A DNA stretch of 64,000 nt from Cenococcum geophilum 1.58 (GCA_001692895.1 KV748181.1:3539640-3603639); one strand, 5' to 3'; positions 1 to 10,598 are shown, counted from the stretch's first letter. The notes: generated from the letters alone by a model not told the origin. Numbers and translations are program-made.

Positions 1-199
1 ATATACCTTATTACGAAAGTAAAACCTTTAGATAGATACTACAGCGGGCTTTTAGCCTTTTAAACTTAGTCTGCCCTATTACTACCCTACTATTGCCCTA
101 CTACTGCTCTACTATTATTACCGCTGCTATACTATTCCCCCGCGTCTTAGCCCATAACGGCTAGTAATACCTCTAGATATATAATATTAGCAGTTACAC

Positions 200-3100
200 T
201 ATCCCCGTTCTTTAGTAGTAATAGCAAAAGCCCATATATATCCGTTACTTTTAATAATATAATATATAGCTGCCTATATATAAAGACTGGTATACGTAAA
301 TTAACCCTAATAAAGTTAAAAGACTACCCTTACGACTTATTTATGGTTATAGTAAAGTATAGCCAAATTAGAAACTGCCTTCTACTAATAATAAACGGTA
401 GTTCTCCCTCTATAGAGGTAAGCTTAATATAAGAGATTAGCTGTAGCTGCTTATAAAAGCTGCCGCTAAGTATCTAAGCTTTAATATAGCGCTAGCCTAG
501 GCGCGTAATAACTATATGGGTGCTATTATAGAGCCCTTTCTTAGGGTAGAGGTTCCGTAAAAGGATAATAGGCGCGCCTACCTTTAGGGAAAGCTTTAAT
601 AAAGGTAGGCTATTAGGGTTAAATGTTTATAAAAGCTCTGCTAGCGGCAGTTCTATATAATCTTCTTCTCTATTTTACTCTATAGAGTTTATAAAATAAA
701 AGGTGCTTAGGGAGCCGTAGAGCCGTATAAGGATAGCCTCGTTAATTTTGGCCATAGTATTATTATAAATAGTTAGGATAGTGTAATCGCGGAAGGTATT
801 TAGGTTATAGTATACAGAGGGTATATATACTTATAAAAGGATTCCTAGAACTAAAACTGGGCTATACTAGGTAGAATACTAACCCTACTAGCTAGGGATA
901 TATTATAGGATAAGCTTCGCACCTAAGCGGCAAACTACTAGTTTATCTCGCCCTAGTAAACACATATATTTAACTATAGGAAGAGGATATAGAAGGTAGG
1001 CTAGAGGAATGACCGCTATAGGTAAGTACCTATAATAGCTACGCGGTTCCCCCGCGGGATAATAGGTAGTATTTAAGTAAAGTTACCACCTAAAATAGTA
1101 GGGAGCCCGCTAAAGGTAGAGCCGTTAAAACGGACGTCCGTAAGCATACGGTGTATAGCTTTAAAGTAGTAGTAGTGCTATATTGGCACCTTATCCTAAA
1201 TAAGCAGAGAGGTACGGTATAGAAGCTTAGCCAGATTTAAGTTTTTAGAGATATTACAAGTAGACTCTTTATATAGATTAATAGGTATCTAAAAATAGAA
1301 GTGGGCCGTACGGCTGCCGGGTAGTAGGAGGGCTATAATACTAGAAGAAGCTATGTAAAGAATAATCTTACCATATAAGCGGTAGTAGTAGTAGAGGTAG
1401 TAATAGAGAAATGTTTTACTAGTGCCTATAGGGCCTTAGAGAAAGAAGCGGGCTATTTACGGATTGGTATCTATAGCGGCAACAATAGTATTAAAGCACG
1501 CTACTTAGTCCGTATTTAGCTATTAGCATAGCTTAGTAAACTAGCGTTCTTCCTTTAGAGGGTTGTATTGCTATAGCTTAGCTATAAGAAGTAGGTTACT
1601 TCTCTCTATAATAATACCCTACTAATACTGGAACTAGGGTAGGCTATAGTCCGCAAGCGTCTTTTGGTAATTGGTAAGTATCTAATAGATAAGGTATAGG
1701 CTGTAATTAAAATAGGCGTTATTGTTCTAGCTAACTATAGGAGGAATATTAGGTTAGCGGGCTAAAAAGTGAGGTAGATTATTATAAATAGACTATTTAA
1801 AGCGGTCCTATAAGGTAACTAGCTCTGTAATAGGGTTATAAAGTAAAGTAGTTATAAATAAGGAGTGTAGCTAGGCGCTAATAGTAAAAACGGCGGCCTT
1901 TATAAAGTAATTAATTTACTTATAATTATCCTCTAGGAGCCTTAGGGCTACGTAGGCAGTCTAAAAGGTTAGATATACTATACTAGTAATAGTACGGAGG
2001 TCCTTAAAGGAGGTAGGGCTAGAAACGGATGTTAGTAGTAGCTATAAGTAGAACCTCTCCCCTATAATAGGGCTGCAGTAATATATATGGCCTATTGCGG
2101 TACTTTACTAGTAAGGACGCTATTCCCGCTACTTTATATAAAAGACGTACCGCTTAGGAAAGTCTTAATATAGGCAGTTACGGCCATCCTTATACTCCGT
2201 ATTATACTTAAAGAAGGCCGTTAAGGTAGAGTAGGAGAGCTTAAGGCGCTACTAGATCTCCTATATAGACTAGTTTAGCTAAAAGTATATAGGCTACTTG
2301 CCTAGAAGGTGCACCGTAAGCTAGATTATAGGGGGGAACTCCTTATAAATAGGAAACTCAAATAGCTGCTAGATAGCCTTAGAGGGGCTAATATAACGGC
2401 CCTATAAATACTGGCTTACCTTATTACCGTCCATAAGCCATAAAGTAGTGCGGTCGCTCCCCTTATATATATATACTTATAGATATACTTAACGGACCGC
2501 ATAGAGGCGTAGATCTTAACATTTATATAGGTATAATACTTTATAGTTAGATATAGGGAGTACGGAATAATCTAGCGGTTATTTATTTTAAATATAGCTC
2601 CCTTTAATAAGCGGATAGACTACAACCATAGATTATTATGACGGCGGTATTCTGGATAGCTATCCTTATATATAACGGTAGTAGGGTTAAAAGGCTTAGG
2701 GTACTGCTTTAAGTAGGTTAGTAGAAGGCCTAGCCCTGGCGTAATTATATAAGGAGCTCGCGGATTCTAGGAGCCGTAAGGGCCGTAAACTATTATTAAC
2801 TTTACAATCTTAGTAAGACGGCTAGTAGGATTATCCTTTAGCTACGGAAGCTTAGCGGATATAAAACAGTTAATAATGGCTAGGTTTAGCAGCCTGTTGC
2901 GGTTATATAGATATAGGAAGAGTAGTAAGTATAGATAGGGTAGGCCCTATTTTTAGTACTTAATAGTCTAAACAGAGCCGCGGTACTGGCTAAAGATCTA
3001 CTTCCGTTTTAGGTTATGTAGAAGGTAGATAACTTTTATACAAAAGACGCGTATAACTAGATTGGGCCTATTTATAGCGGTTTAGCTAGGTAATAGCTTA

Positions 3101-4585
3101 TGGGTAATTTCGTCCTACTTAGGGTTAGTAATAAATGTAATAAATATACTAAAACGGCCGTATTTATAGATAATAGCTATTAAATCCTAATAGCACTGGC
3201 CGATAAAGCGAGCTCCGCTAAGGAAGCTTAATAAAAGGACTATACGGCGGCCTAATAATCTAGGGTTTAGATTGGCGCGGGTAAGAGCGTTTATAACGCC
3301 GTTATATAGCTTTATATAGAGGGTAGTTTGGTTAAAGTAAACCCAGTTAAGCTTATTCTAATTAGATAGCGCCTATATATCTATAATATACTACTAAAAT
3401 AGCCAGTAGTAGGTAAAAGGGATTAACCTAGAGTTAATACGGACGTATAGATAGAACTAAAAGTAGGCCCGCTAGGTTAAACGGTCTTATTAGCGGGCTT
3501 AATTAGAGTTGCGTAGCTAGAGACCCTAGTATTAGCCAGTATTACTATAAGGGAAGAGTAGTATATAGTGGAGCGGCATATATGCGGTATGCGTTAAGTT
3601 AATATAGCAGTATCGCGGCTGCTAATTAGGTGTATAATACTCCGTAGGTATAATATCGCGGAAGGTAGTATTACTATACTTATTTAGTATAATAATGGCT
3701 ACCTTATTACTTATTAGGAGGTTTTTACGGCGGCGATTAGCACTAGCCTCTAAGATAAGCCGTATCTATAGGTTTAAGATAATCTGTAATAGGGTTGTTA
3801 TAGGCTAAGCCTAAAGCCGTTTCCTTATAGTTTAATAAAGGGCGATAAAAGGGTTCCGTACCTTAGATAGTATAGTAGTAAGGCACTATAAAATAGCTGT
3901 ATTTAGCTAGGTATTAGGATAGGCCTATAGCCGGATATCTATAGTATAACTAGGGTTGTAAAAGTATAGCTGCATATACCGCGAAGTAATATTAGTAGGA
4001 GGCTCTAATGGGCCCTATAGATAGTAGAGCTTACCATATATCTAGAAGCAATTTAGGCCGCCGTGGGCTATACTATGGTTAGTAACGGTATAGTTTACGG
4101 ACGTAAAAGCTAATACTACATTATATACGCGAAGCCGCTCCCTAAACTACCTAGTAGAAATAGTACGGGACTCTAAAAGATCGCGTAGATATTCTAGCGG
4201 AGGCTGGAATAGAGGGAGGGTTATATTACTATGCTTATAGTAGGCTTTAAAGCGTAGATTACTGGGCTATAATATACTAATACGTTTATTAATCTAATGT
4301 AGGGCGGTATAAAAGTTATAGATAATGTCTATAGGACTAATATCTAGCTACTCTATAATATGGCGGATAGTAGTAGTAGGGCTATAATCTAGCTGCTCCG
4401 CGATAGGGTGGACCGTAGTAGGTCGCGGCTAAATTAATATAGGGGGCCGCGGCTAGATTAATATAGGGGGTTATAGCTAAATTAATACGAGCGGTATAAG
4501 AAAAGGGGCTATAGCGGAAGCAGCAGCAGAAGTAGTAGCGGCTATAGTTTGGGCTATAGGCTGCGGAAGGTCCGCTAAAGGTCAT
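200..4585 (-). pseudogene. Helitron Rep (HUH) / Pif1-like helicase remnant
   Basis: Helitron proteins nick and strand-transfer DNA with an HUH Rep domain and unwind it with a Pif1-family helicase. On the minus strand I can read the following: the HUH site context near 2925-2965 (family GLPHxHxLLF; here the two His codons read as Tyr); the WVVPY..KY..H motif near 2520-2580; the family's KYIYKY(V/I)YKG block near 2455-2505; Walker A at 1403-1435, reading GPIGTSKTFLY against the usual GPGGTGKTFLY; a QILP(V/I)(V/I)PRG block near 1030-1075; a KGLxN(G/S)T box near 505-530; and the C-terminal TINKSxGxSF motif VI near 315-360. Family knowledge gives the order and meaning; the motifs are seen directly. 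Many stops make it non-coding. A small tandem array near 4424-4489 lies in the N-terminal part. Confidence 0.8.
4424..4489. repeat. Short tandem repeat, three units of about 23 bp
   Basis: The phrase GCTAAATTAATA (or GCTAGATTAATA) recurs three times with a spacing of about 23 bp inside the N-terminal part of the Helitron remnant. On the minus strand it would give a repeated INLAA-type peptide, so it may be a low-complexity protein segment. Confidence 0.6.
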
Positions 4586-4620
4586 TAAAACCGCCTATTT
4601 CTTTTCTCCTATATATATAG

Positions 4621-5222
4621 AGTTAGAAAGATAGTAAGTTAAAAAAGAGTAAATAAAGAATTAACCCTATAAAAGTTATATGTCTTATACGGAGCTTTAT
4701 AACGGTTTATTATAAACTTAGTAGAAGAGCGATACTGGTTGTAAGTAGTATAAAATATACGATTGGAAGGTATTTAGGTAGTAGGTAGGGAGTAGTAACT
4801 AGGGCGGTAGTAGTATAGAAGATATTTAAGCAGTAAGGGGTAGGAAAGAGGCTGTAAAGAGCTTTTATAGAGCTTTGTATAGAGCTTATAGAGCTTACAG
4901 AGCCTGCAGAGCCTATAGAGCCTGTAGAGCTCTGTGTAGAGCTCCGTGCACTCCCCGCGAAATTCTTTCCATAGAGCTCTAAACTTTATATTAGTATAGT
5001 ATTACTTAGGTTTAAGGTATATAGATAAAAGCAGTGCTATTTTAAAGCGCTTTATAAGCTCTATAAATCCATATAAATAGCAGGTCTATTTATATAGTAT
5101 TAGGGGGTGCATCGCAAGTATAAGTATTAGTCGAATTGATGGGGTAGTATATAAGGGCACGTCCCTATATCAGGTGACCAGACAAATTTTTAACCAATTA
5201 GACACTTAGGTTTAACCCAAAC
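4621..5222. other. AT-rich spacer with a 9-bp-unit array, no gene seen
   Basis: No coding signal is seen. At about 4856-4950 a roughly 9-bp unit of the AGAGCYTAY type is repeated about ten times (TAGAGCTTA, CAGAGCCTG and variants). At 5168-5185 lies TCAGGTGACCAGACA, an imperfect palindrome that resembles the ends of the 127-bp MITE at 6932-7058 and may be a relic of that family. Confidence 0.5.
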
Positions 5223-5241
5223 TTAGTACAACGTAGAAGAT

Positions 5242-5243
5242 AG

Positions 5244-5273
<30 letters not shown>
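5242..5273. repeat. (GAA)n microsatellite
   Basis: About ten uninterrupted GAA triplets. They lie downstream of the minus-strand gene that ends at 5638. The long Leu run in the opposite frame is only the translation of this microsatellite and is not taken as a gene. Confidence 0.9.
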
Positions 5274-5274
<1 letters not shown>

Positions 5275-5637
5275 GATTGTACAGCTAGTTGCTGCCATCG
5301 TCTCCCAAAATCCATATCAAACGTGCCAACCCGCCGTGTCAGAATTAAGCGAGAGGTGCTGACTAAGCTCTGGACACATTGCGAGGACGAAGTCCGCATG
5401 CAATCTATATAGACATCAACCGCATCAACTGCATCACGAATCAATCAATATTCATCGTCTGCGTCATCTCTATCATCAATAAGACCCTCAAGATAGCTCC
5501 GCTGTGACCCCATGACCTTGTAATTCCAACACGCCGAAGCCAGTGAAACCATAAAGGTAAAGGGCCAAACCGTTCTACGAGACATCCTTCTTGAATACCT
5601 TGCCAGCTGTGTAGGTCCTAGTCGAGTTACGTTACTC
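5274..5637. other. Unmutated single-copy-looking sequence, 3' flank of the secreted-protein gene
   Basis: Base composition returns to normal here, with no RIP look. It follows the stop codon of the minus-strand gene and probably holds its 3' UTR. A 73-codon minus-strand reading frame (5223-5444) has no recognisable feature beyond the poly-Leu microsatellite, and I do not call it a gene. Confidence 0.5.
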
Positions 5638-6364
5638 TTACTCTTTCAACCTGCCCTCTAACCATTGCGTCAGTGCTATCGCAAACAAACAAGTCCCATC
5701 TCCGAGCTCAGCAACGACCTCAAAAGTCCACGTTCCCGTCCGCAGAAACATACCCGGAATGAAGTAGTCGGTTAGGATATCGTTGCGGCCGCTGCTCATC
5801 AAATGCTCCACGTACGCGCCCGTGGCATTGCGGATCGAGAGGTGAGCCACGTCGGAAAATGCTGTGGTGCGGAAGGGCACAGTGTAGCTCTTTTCGTCCT
5901 CATGCTTACCATTCGATAGGATGGCGGAGCTGGTTATGGTGAGGGTTGCGGTGGTGAGGAGCTTGTCAAGATGGGCCGGGTCCTTCCTCTTGGATGGAGG
6001 GATCTCGCCCCGGAGGAGCTGGAAGAAAATTTGGTCGCTGGTAACGAGTCTATTAGTTGTAGCCTACTTATTTCGATTATGATCAAGCTTAGTTTGGAGA
6101 GAAAAGGAAGACGTTGTTGACTTACACGGGGATGGTCGATGGAGCAATTTCGAAAAATTCAATCTCAAAAAGTTGCGAGGCCTTGGGTACCGGGCCGTAA
6201 GTAGCATTATTGTGGCCGGGAACCTTGAGCGCGCCCTCTGGTTCGGTCATGACTTCGACCTGGGCTACGGGCTTCTGGTGGGTGATTGAGTTGAGGGGGA
6301 TCGCGGCAGCGAAGACAGTCGGGATGGCGCAAAGAGTAAGTGTTTGTACGAGAACTGACTTCAT
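5638..6364 (-). CDS. Conserved-looking small secreted protein, two exons (possible ML-like fold)
   Basis: Exons are 6364-6126 and 6049-5638; the 76-bp intron (6125-6050) begins GTAAGT, ends TAG and is in phase 2. Joining them gives 216 aa with an open frame to a stop. Residues 1-20 (MKSVLVQTLTLCAIPTVFAA) form a clear secretion signal. The start at 6364 is preferred over an upstream in-frame ATG at 6430 because it begins the signal peptide. The mature part has two N-glycosylation sequons (N53-A-T, N154-A-T) and only one Cys (C200). It ends in a segment of alternating hydrophobic residues followed by DGTCLFAIALTQWLEG, which recalls the last strands of MD-2-related lipid-recognition (ML) proteins. 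That is a weak resemblance, not an assignment, since the usual ML disulphides are absent. It is probably extracellular; function unknown. Codon use and base composition are normal, with no sign of RIP. It is divergently oriented to the hydrolase gene at 21035. Confidence 0.8.
6050..6125 (-). other. Intron of the small secreted-protein gene
   Basis: 76 bp, GTAAGT donor at 6125-6120 and TAG acceptor ending at 6050. Splicing keeps the frame (…IPV-LVTSDQIFF…), which is the main support for the two-exon model. Confidence 0.8.
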
Positions 6365-6633
6365 TGACAGTTGGCCAAATATCCGGTCTGTGCGATGTGA
6401 GTTGATAGCTATGAGCTGAGGCGCGAACAATTTTTTAGATGTGAAAGTTGATGGCTTTGGAAGGAGTGAATAAAGTTACCACGTACTTTAGGTGCCTAGC
6501 AGGCACGTTTTGCACTAGCCTTGTTGGGACAAGAAGCTAGGGGATGGTTATTTGGTTCCTAACACTAAGGATGATTTGGGGGCGCTTACTCAAAAGCGTT
6601 ACGTCGGTCTAGTTCAGCCCATACGCCTGATTG
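6365..6633 (-). promoter_or_regulatory. Upstream region of the secreted-protein gene
   Basis: About 270 bp of unmutated sequence between the start codon and the first MITE. It presumably holds the minus-strand promoter; no firm TATA box or named site could be picked out. The MITE insertion at 6636 truncates the original intergenic space. Confidence 0.4.
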
Positions 6634-6635
6634 TA

Positions 6636-7243
6636 CAAGGGGGGTACACGAACGGGGCAGACGCCTACCCTGTTACTGTCTGTGCAAAATAGGGAGGTAA
6701 TGCATTTATTAAAGCTATATATATATTTACTACTTTATATAGCCTCTATTGGTATTAATTATAGCTATATAGTAATTATATACCTTATTTAGATATATTT
6801 TAAAGTTTTATATACTTAGTTTCTTCAATTTTTTTTTAATATAACGTTATACCTCTATATTAGTTTTAGGAAATTATTTACCTATTAAATTTCTTAGTAG
6901 CCGCTATATATTTTTAATAGGGGTTTAAATTTGTGAGGTGATAAGCTCCGCACCACTCAGCCACACAAACCTACAAAAGGTAAACGAGTGACTGGCTTGA
7001 TGCCAGACACGGCTGTGCGGAACAATACATATAGGCGAGGTGACTTCGTCACCTGACAAAATTAGGTAAATTAGTAGGCTAACTTATTTCTTTATACGCC
7101 GTTACTATTATATAAAGCTTTTATAGCTTTAGCAGTATATAAAAGCTTTATTAAGATATTCTAGTATATTTAATAGCAAAATACCTCTATTACGCATGGA
7201 TAGCGATAGGGTAGGCGTCTGCCCTATCTATATACCCCCCTTA
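6636..7243 (+). mobile_element. 476-bp TA-target MITE, copy 1 (interrupted by a 127-bp MITE)
   Basis: Flanked by TA on both sides (6634-6635 and 7244-7245). The ends are inverted repeats of roughly 70 bp that start CAAGGGGGGTAC and share GGGGCAGACGCCTACCC-type sequence. Removing the nested 127-bp insert and its duplicated 5 bp (132 bp) leaves 476 bp, exactly the length of copy 2. The TA target and terminal inverted repeats suit a Tc1/mariner-type non-autonomous element. The arms are partly RIP-mutated. Confidence 0.85.
6932..7058. mobile_element. 127-bp MITE nested in MITE copy 1
   Basis: Comparison with the empty site in the second copy (7444-7919) shows a clean 127-bp insertion flanked by the 5-bp duplication AAATT (6927-6931 and 7059-7063). 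Ends are TGTGAGGTGA and, on the other strand, TGTCAGGTGA, a 10-bp inverted repeat with one mismatch. It also holds the internal dyads TCCGCAC/GTGCGGA and AGGTGAC-ttc-GTCACCT. Its composition is unmutated, unlike the host MITE. The superfamily is not clear. Confidence 0.8.
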
Positions 7244-7245
7244 TA

Positions 7246-7441
7246 TAGCCCTAAGATTGCAGTAAATGGCACTAGCTTTATTAACGTCTTATATAGTATA
7301 AACCCTTACTTAGATCTCTATTTAAAGACTTTAGGACTCCGCTACACTATATCTTAAGTTACTTAATATAGCCATCGAGAACGCACTGCTTTTTGGGGCT
7401 GGAAATATCCTAATTTCTAACTTACTGTCCCGCTTAGTAGT
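7246..7441. other. 196-bp spacer between the inverted MITE pair
   Basis: Mostly non-coding, moderately AT-rich sequence between the two TA targets. It may be remaining host intergenic DNA. Confidence 0.4.
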
Positions 7442-7443
7442 TA

Positions 7444-7919
7444 TAAGGAGGGTATATAGACGGGGCAGACGCCTACCCTATTGCTATCTATACATAATAG
7501 AGGTATTTTACTATTAAATATACTAAAATATCTTAATAAAGCTTTTATATACTGCTAAAGCTATAAAAGCTTTATATAATAGCAATGGCGTATAAAAGAA
7601 TAAGTTGGCCTACTAATTTACCTAATTTAAAACCCTATTAAAAATATATAGCGGCTGCTAAGAAATTTAGTAGGTAAATAATTTCCTAAAACTAATATAG
7701 AGGTATAATATTATATTAAAAAGAAATGGGAGAAACTAATCATACAGAACTTTAAAATATATTTAGATAAGGTATATAATCGCTATCTAGCTATAATTAA
7801 CGCCAACGGAGGCCATATAAAGTGGTAAATGTATATACAGCTTTAATAAATGCATTACCTCCCTATTTTGCACAGACAGTAACAGGGTGGGCGTCTGCCC
7901 CGTTCGTGTACCCCCCTTG
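7444..7919 (-). mobile_element. 476-bp TA-target MITE, copy 2 (inverted relative to copy 1)
   Basis: Bounded by TA at 7442-7443 and 7920-7921. Its right arm (…CCCCGTTCGTGTACCCCCCTTG) is the reverse complement of the left arm of copy 1, so the pair is head-to-head. It preserves the site where copy 1 took the 127-bp insert. Small open frames across it are shadows. Confidence 0.85.
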
Positions 7920-7921
7920 TA

Positions 7922-8317
7922 CATGGCCACAAATTGTTTCAGGTTTACCATACTGGGGACGAAGGCGCGCGATAAATACACTTCTTGTGCCACTTACACC
8001 TTGTCTATTTACGTACACTAGACGGCAGAGGTCGTTGTTAGCTACTACGTATTAGGTATCGTCGGCGCTAAAGATAGTATTAATAGTACAAACAGAAGAG
8101 ATTCCGTATCTTATTGGCAGCTAAACAATTAACAAGTCTGTAACTTTTACGTAGCGTATAAGCCAGGCGCAACGGGCAATTATAAGAGCATCAGACTATT
8201 CTTGATATTATAACACCGAAGCTAAGACATAAGGCCCCCAACCCAGTACGAAAGTCTCGTTTATGCTGACCTGACTTCCTTCCCACTATAATGCGCCCCG
8301 AAATTGTATTCGGCTAG
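7922..8317. other. Host intergenic remnant left of element A
   Basis: About 400 bp of largely unmutated sequence with no gene seen. It ends at the GTAAC target site of element A and probably continued directly into the sequence now at 20387 before that insertion. Confidence 0.5.
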
Positions 8318-8322
8318 GTAAC

Positions 8323-8487
8323 TGTCAGGAATAAGGCATGCGGTCGTCACGTGACGCCGCGGCACTAGCGTGGCGAGGAGTCTTAAGCTCCTCGCCCTTC
8401 CTTATTCCAATTAATAAGCTTTTTAACCACTATCACTGTAACCTACTCGAGTAGTCATTATTGGTGAGTTACCCTATATAACTAACA
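8323..8487 (+). repeat. Left (5') LTR of element A
   Basis: 165 bp, the same length as the right LTR. It contains CGTCACGTGACG and the stem-loop GGCGAGGAG…CTCCTCGCC. The internal side begins CTGATTAGTAG; the same CTAATTAGT start follows the LTRs of B and the LTR at 25315, marking the probable primer-binding region. Confidence 0.9.
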
Positions 8488-8788
8488 CTGATTAGTAGTT
8501 GAATATATAGTTAACTATAGAGTAGCTAGGTTTTTAAATAGAAGAGATAGTCTTGTATAGGGGTGTTATATGCGCTTATATAGAATAGATCCTGGCGATA
8601 CTATACTACCTTAGACTTGCGGAAAACTAGTAATAGAAGTGTCACTAAGTACTAGAAGATACTAAGTTGCGTTTATTATATAGAACAACCGCGTTTATAA
8701 AGATTTGGTTAAGTACTTTAGGTTAGAAGTATTACTAAACCTAAGGTCCTAAGTTAACGTCCGAAATACGTTAAATAACTACCTTAAT

Positions 8789-9446
8789 CAGGCTTGTTAT
8801 TCAATCACCCAGGTTTCAATATTGAATTGAATTGAATGCCAAGTCTCAATCAATTCAATCAACTGAGAGCTCGCTGGCTTGGCAACTCAATTAATATAGA
8901 GGTTCTAGTTGAATTGAATTGATTGATAAATATTGAATCTTTTAATATTATATAGAAATATGCTGAACATAACATATAATAATGCTTTAAACCTTATTGT
9001 TCTTAGACCCCCTTACCAAAAAAGGGTTACCCGAGCATTACTCGTTGTTTACACTATCACATTATCGCCGGGATCTTGACAGGTAAGAAAAGTTTTATAA
9101 CTAGATTTGCCCACCAACAATATCAATTCTATTACCACTATGAACAGGGGGTACACAACAGGATAGTAACTCAACACTATGCCAAGACTCGCGATAGACC
9201 TATATTAACGGCAGGAGCGACGGAAACGACGGTAGAAAGCGATTCGGGCGCCGCCAGGTAGGCCCCCCTGCATCAACACTATGCCGAGACTCGTGATAAT
9301 TACTAACTACTACGTAGTTGCAATTAATTGCAATCGTTTCAATATTGAATCAATCAATTCAATCAACCGAACCTTCTGCTTACAAAGCTTTCAATTCAAT
9401 CAATTCAAGGCCTCAATTGAATTGAATTGATTGAGTAACAAGCCTG
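8789..9446. mobile_element. 658-bp hAT-type MITE
   Basis: Flanked by a perfect 8-bp duplication ACCTTAAT (8781-8788 and 9447-9454), the size typical of hAT transposons. Its perfect 11-bp terminal inverted repeats are CAGGCTTGTTA and TAACAAGCCTG. Subterminal regions are packed with TTGAATTGA/TCAATTCAA motifs in both orientations, which is typical of hAT subterminal transposase sites. A 25-bp direct repeat (CAACACTATGCC…) occurs near 9172 and 9274. No transposase is visible; the internal open frame 9076-9261 has no recognisable domain. Composition is unmutated compared with surrounding element A. Confidence 0.88.
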
Positions 9447-10417
9447 ACCTTAATACCCTCCGTATACCTTCGCAGATTCTATTATAGCGTTAACCTACCT
9501 AAAGAAGTACGAGAAAGACATTAACCTAAAGATATAGAACACTAATATAACTAACCTTAAAGATATTAATTAGTAAGACTTAAATGGATTCTTATTATAC
9601 TGTATAGCATACTATAAAGACAGCAAATACAACGACACTATGCTATAGTACTATATAAGGGAGGACTTTGTTAGATAGATAAAGGGAATATAGACTCCTA
9701 TAAAGAAGGATATTATATAAGACTTCCGTAACTTCTTATAGAAGTATAGAGTATTTATACTAATAGATGGGGGTACTATTAGAGACAATATTTAGGAGCA
9801 GGTTATTAATATAAAAGAAGAGCATAAATAGACTTAATAAGAGATTAAGCACTAACTACGCACTATAAAGAAGCTTAACTTACGATAGAATCTAAGCAAT
9901 ATACCTCTAGAGACGAATTTACCTCTACCTTTAACTCCTCTATATTTAATTCAACCCGTAACCTTAACGTCAGATACTATACCCTAATAAGAGCAGGTAT
10001 AGGATCCTATTGCTTCGCGATTTAACGATCTTTAAACTCCACCAACTAGACCTATGTCCCTACTATAGCCTATAATATAACTTCTACCTCCTCTATCTTA
10101 ATCTTAAATTAGAGGTAGTTTAAAATTGCTTATAGAGCTTGCGAAGCTCTACTTAGATTAGGAGAAGAAGTTTAGTAGGGAATTATATAATATTCTTAAT
10201 TTAAAACTACGTATCTTCTATAACTATTACTAGAAGGTAGGAATAGAGTCTAATTAATACTACAACGCCTATTCCGTTATGCTTAAGGGCCGAGCTAGTA
10301 CCTTCTATTATAATTATTTAGCAGGAAAAGGATATAATTTTAACCGCATAATATATATATTAAGATGCCACTTTAAAATAGAAGAGAATAAGTAGCAGTA
10401 TATATTAGAATAGAGAG

Positions 10418-10598
10418 TGTTGGTTATATAAGGTGATATCACGTAGCTACGGTTCGTAGATAGTATGATGATAGTTGTTTTTTATTAATATAGAAAGCAA
10501 AGGATCGTAAGGATCGCAGTGCCTAAGTAGGGGGCTGATGAGTCACCATAAGGGTGACTAATTAGAGACAATATAACCTCTATCTATACATTCCGACA
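10418..10598 (-). repeat. Left LTR of element B
   Basis: 181 bp, TG…CA bounded, near-identical to 15617-15797. Its last 50 bp on the minus strand resemble the end of the LTR at 25315 (…CTACGAACC.TAGCTACGTGATAT…). Confidence 0.9.

Larger units (their letters stand above)
1..4620 (-). mobile_element. Helitron (rolling-circle DNA transposon), RIP-degraded, partial
   Basis: Read on the minus strand, this stretch gives the ordered landmarks of a Helitron Rep/helicase protein, so it is called an autonomous-type Helitron. The protein N-terminus lies near 4585 and the helicase C-terminus near 200, so the 3' end (hairpin plus CTRR) should lie at or just left of the window start; I could not fix it. 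The right (5', TC) end is also not certain and is placed where the coding-like sequence stops, near 4620. The whole length is TpA-rich with stops in every frame, as expected from RIP. Confidence 0.8.

Noticed and set aside
5223-5444. Minus-strand 73-codon frame with a poly-Leu end
   Set aside because: The Leu run is just the GAA microsatellite, and nothing else in the peptide is recognisable.
7036-7066. Hairpin AGGTGAC-ttc-GTCACCT followed by …TTAG as a Helitron 3' end
   Set aside because: The empty site in the sister MITE shows a 5-bp duplication and inverted ends, which Helitrons do not make.
7822-8055. Plus-strand 77-codon frame
   Set aside because: It runs through the MITE arm and out into flanking DNA, so it is a chance frame.
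9076-9261. 61-codon frame inside the hAT MITE as a possible gene
   Set aside because: Too short, no domain, and it covers part of an internal direct repeat; MITEs are non-coding.
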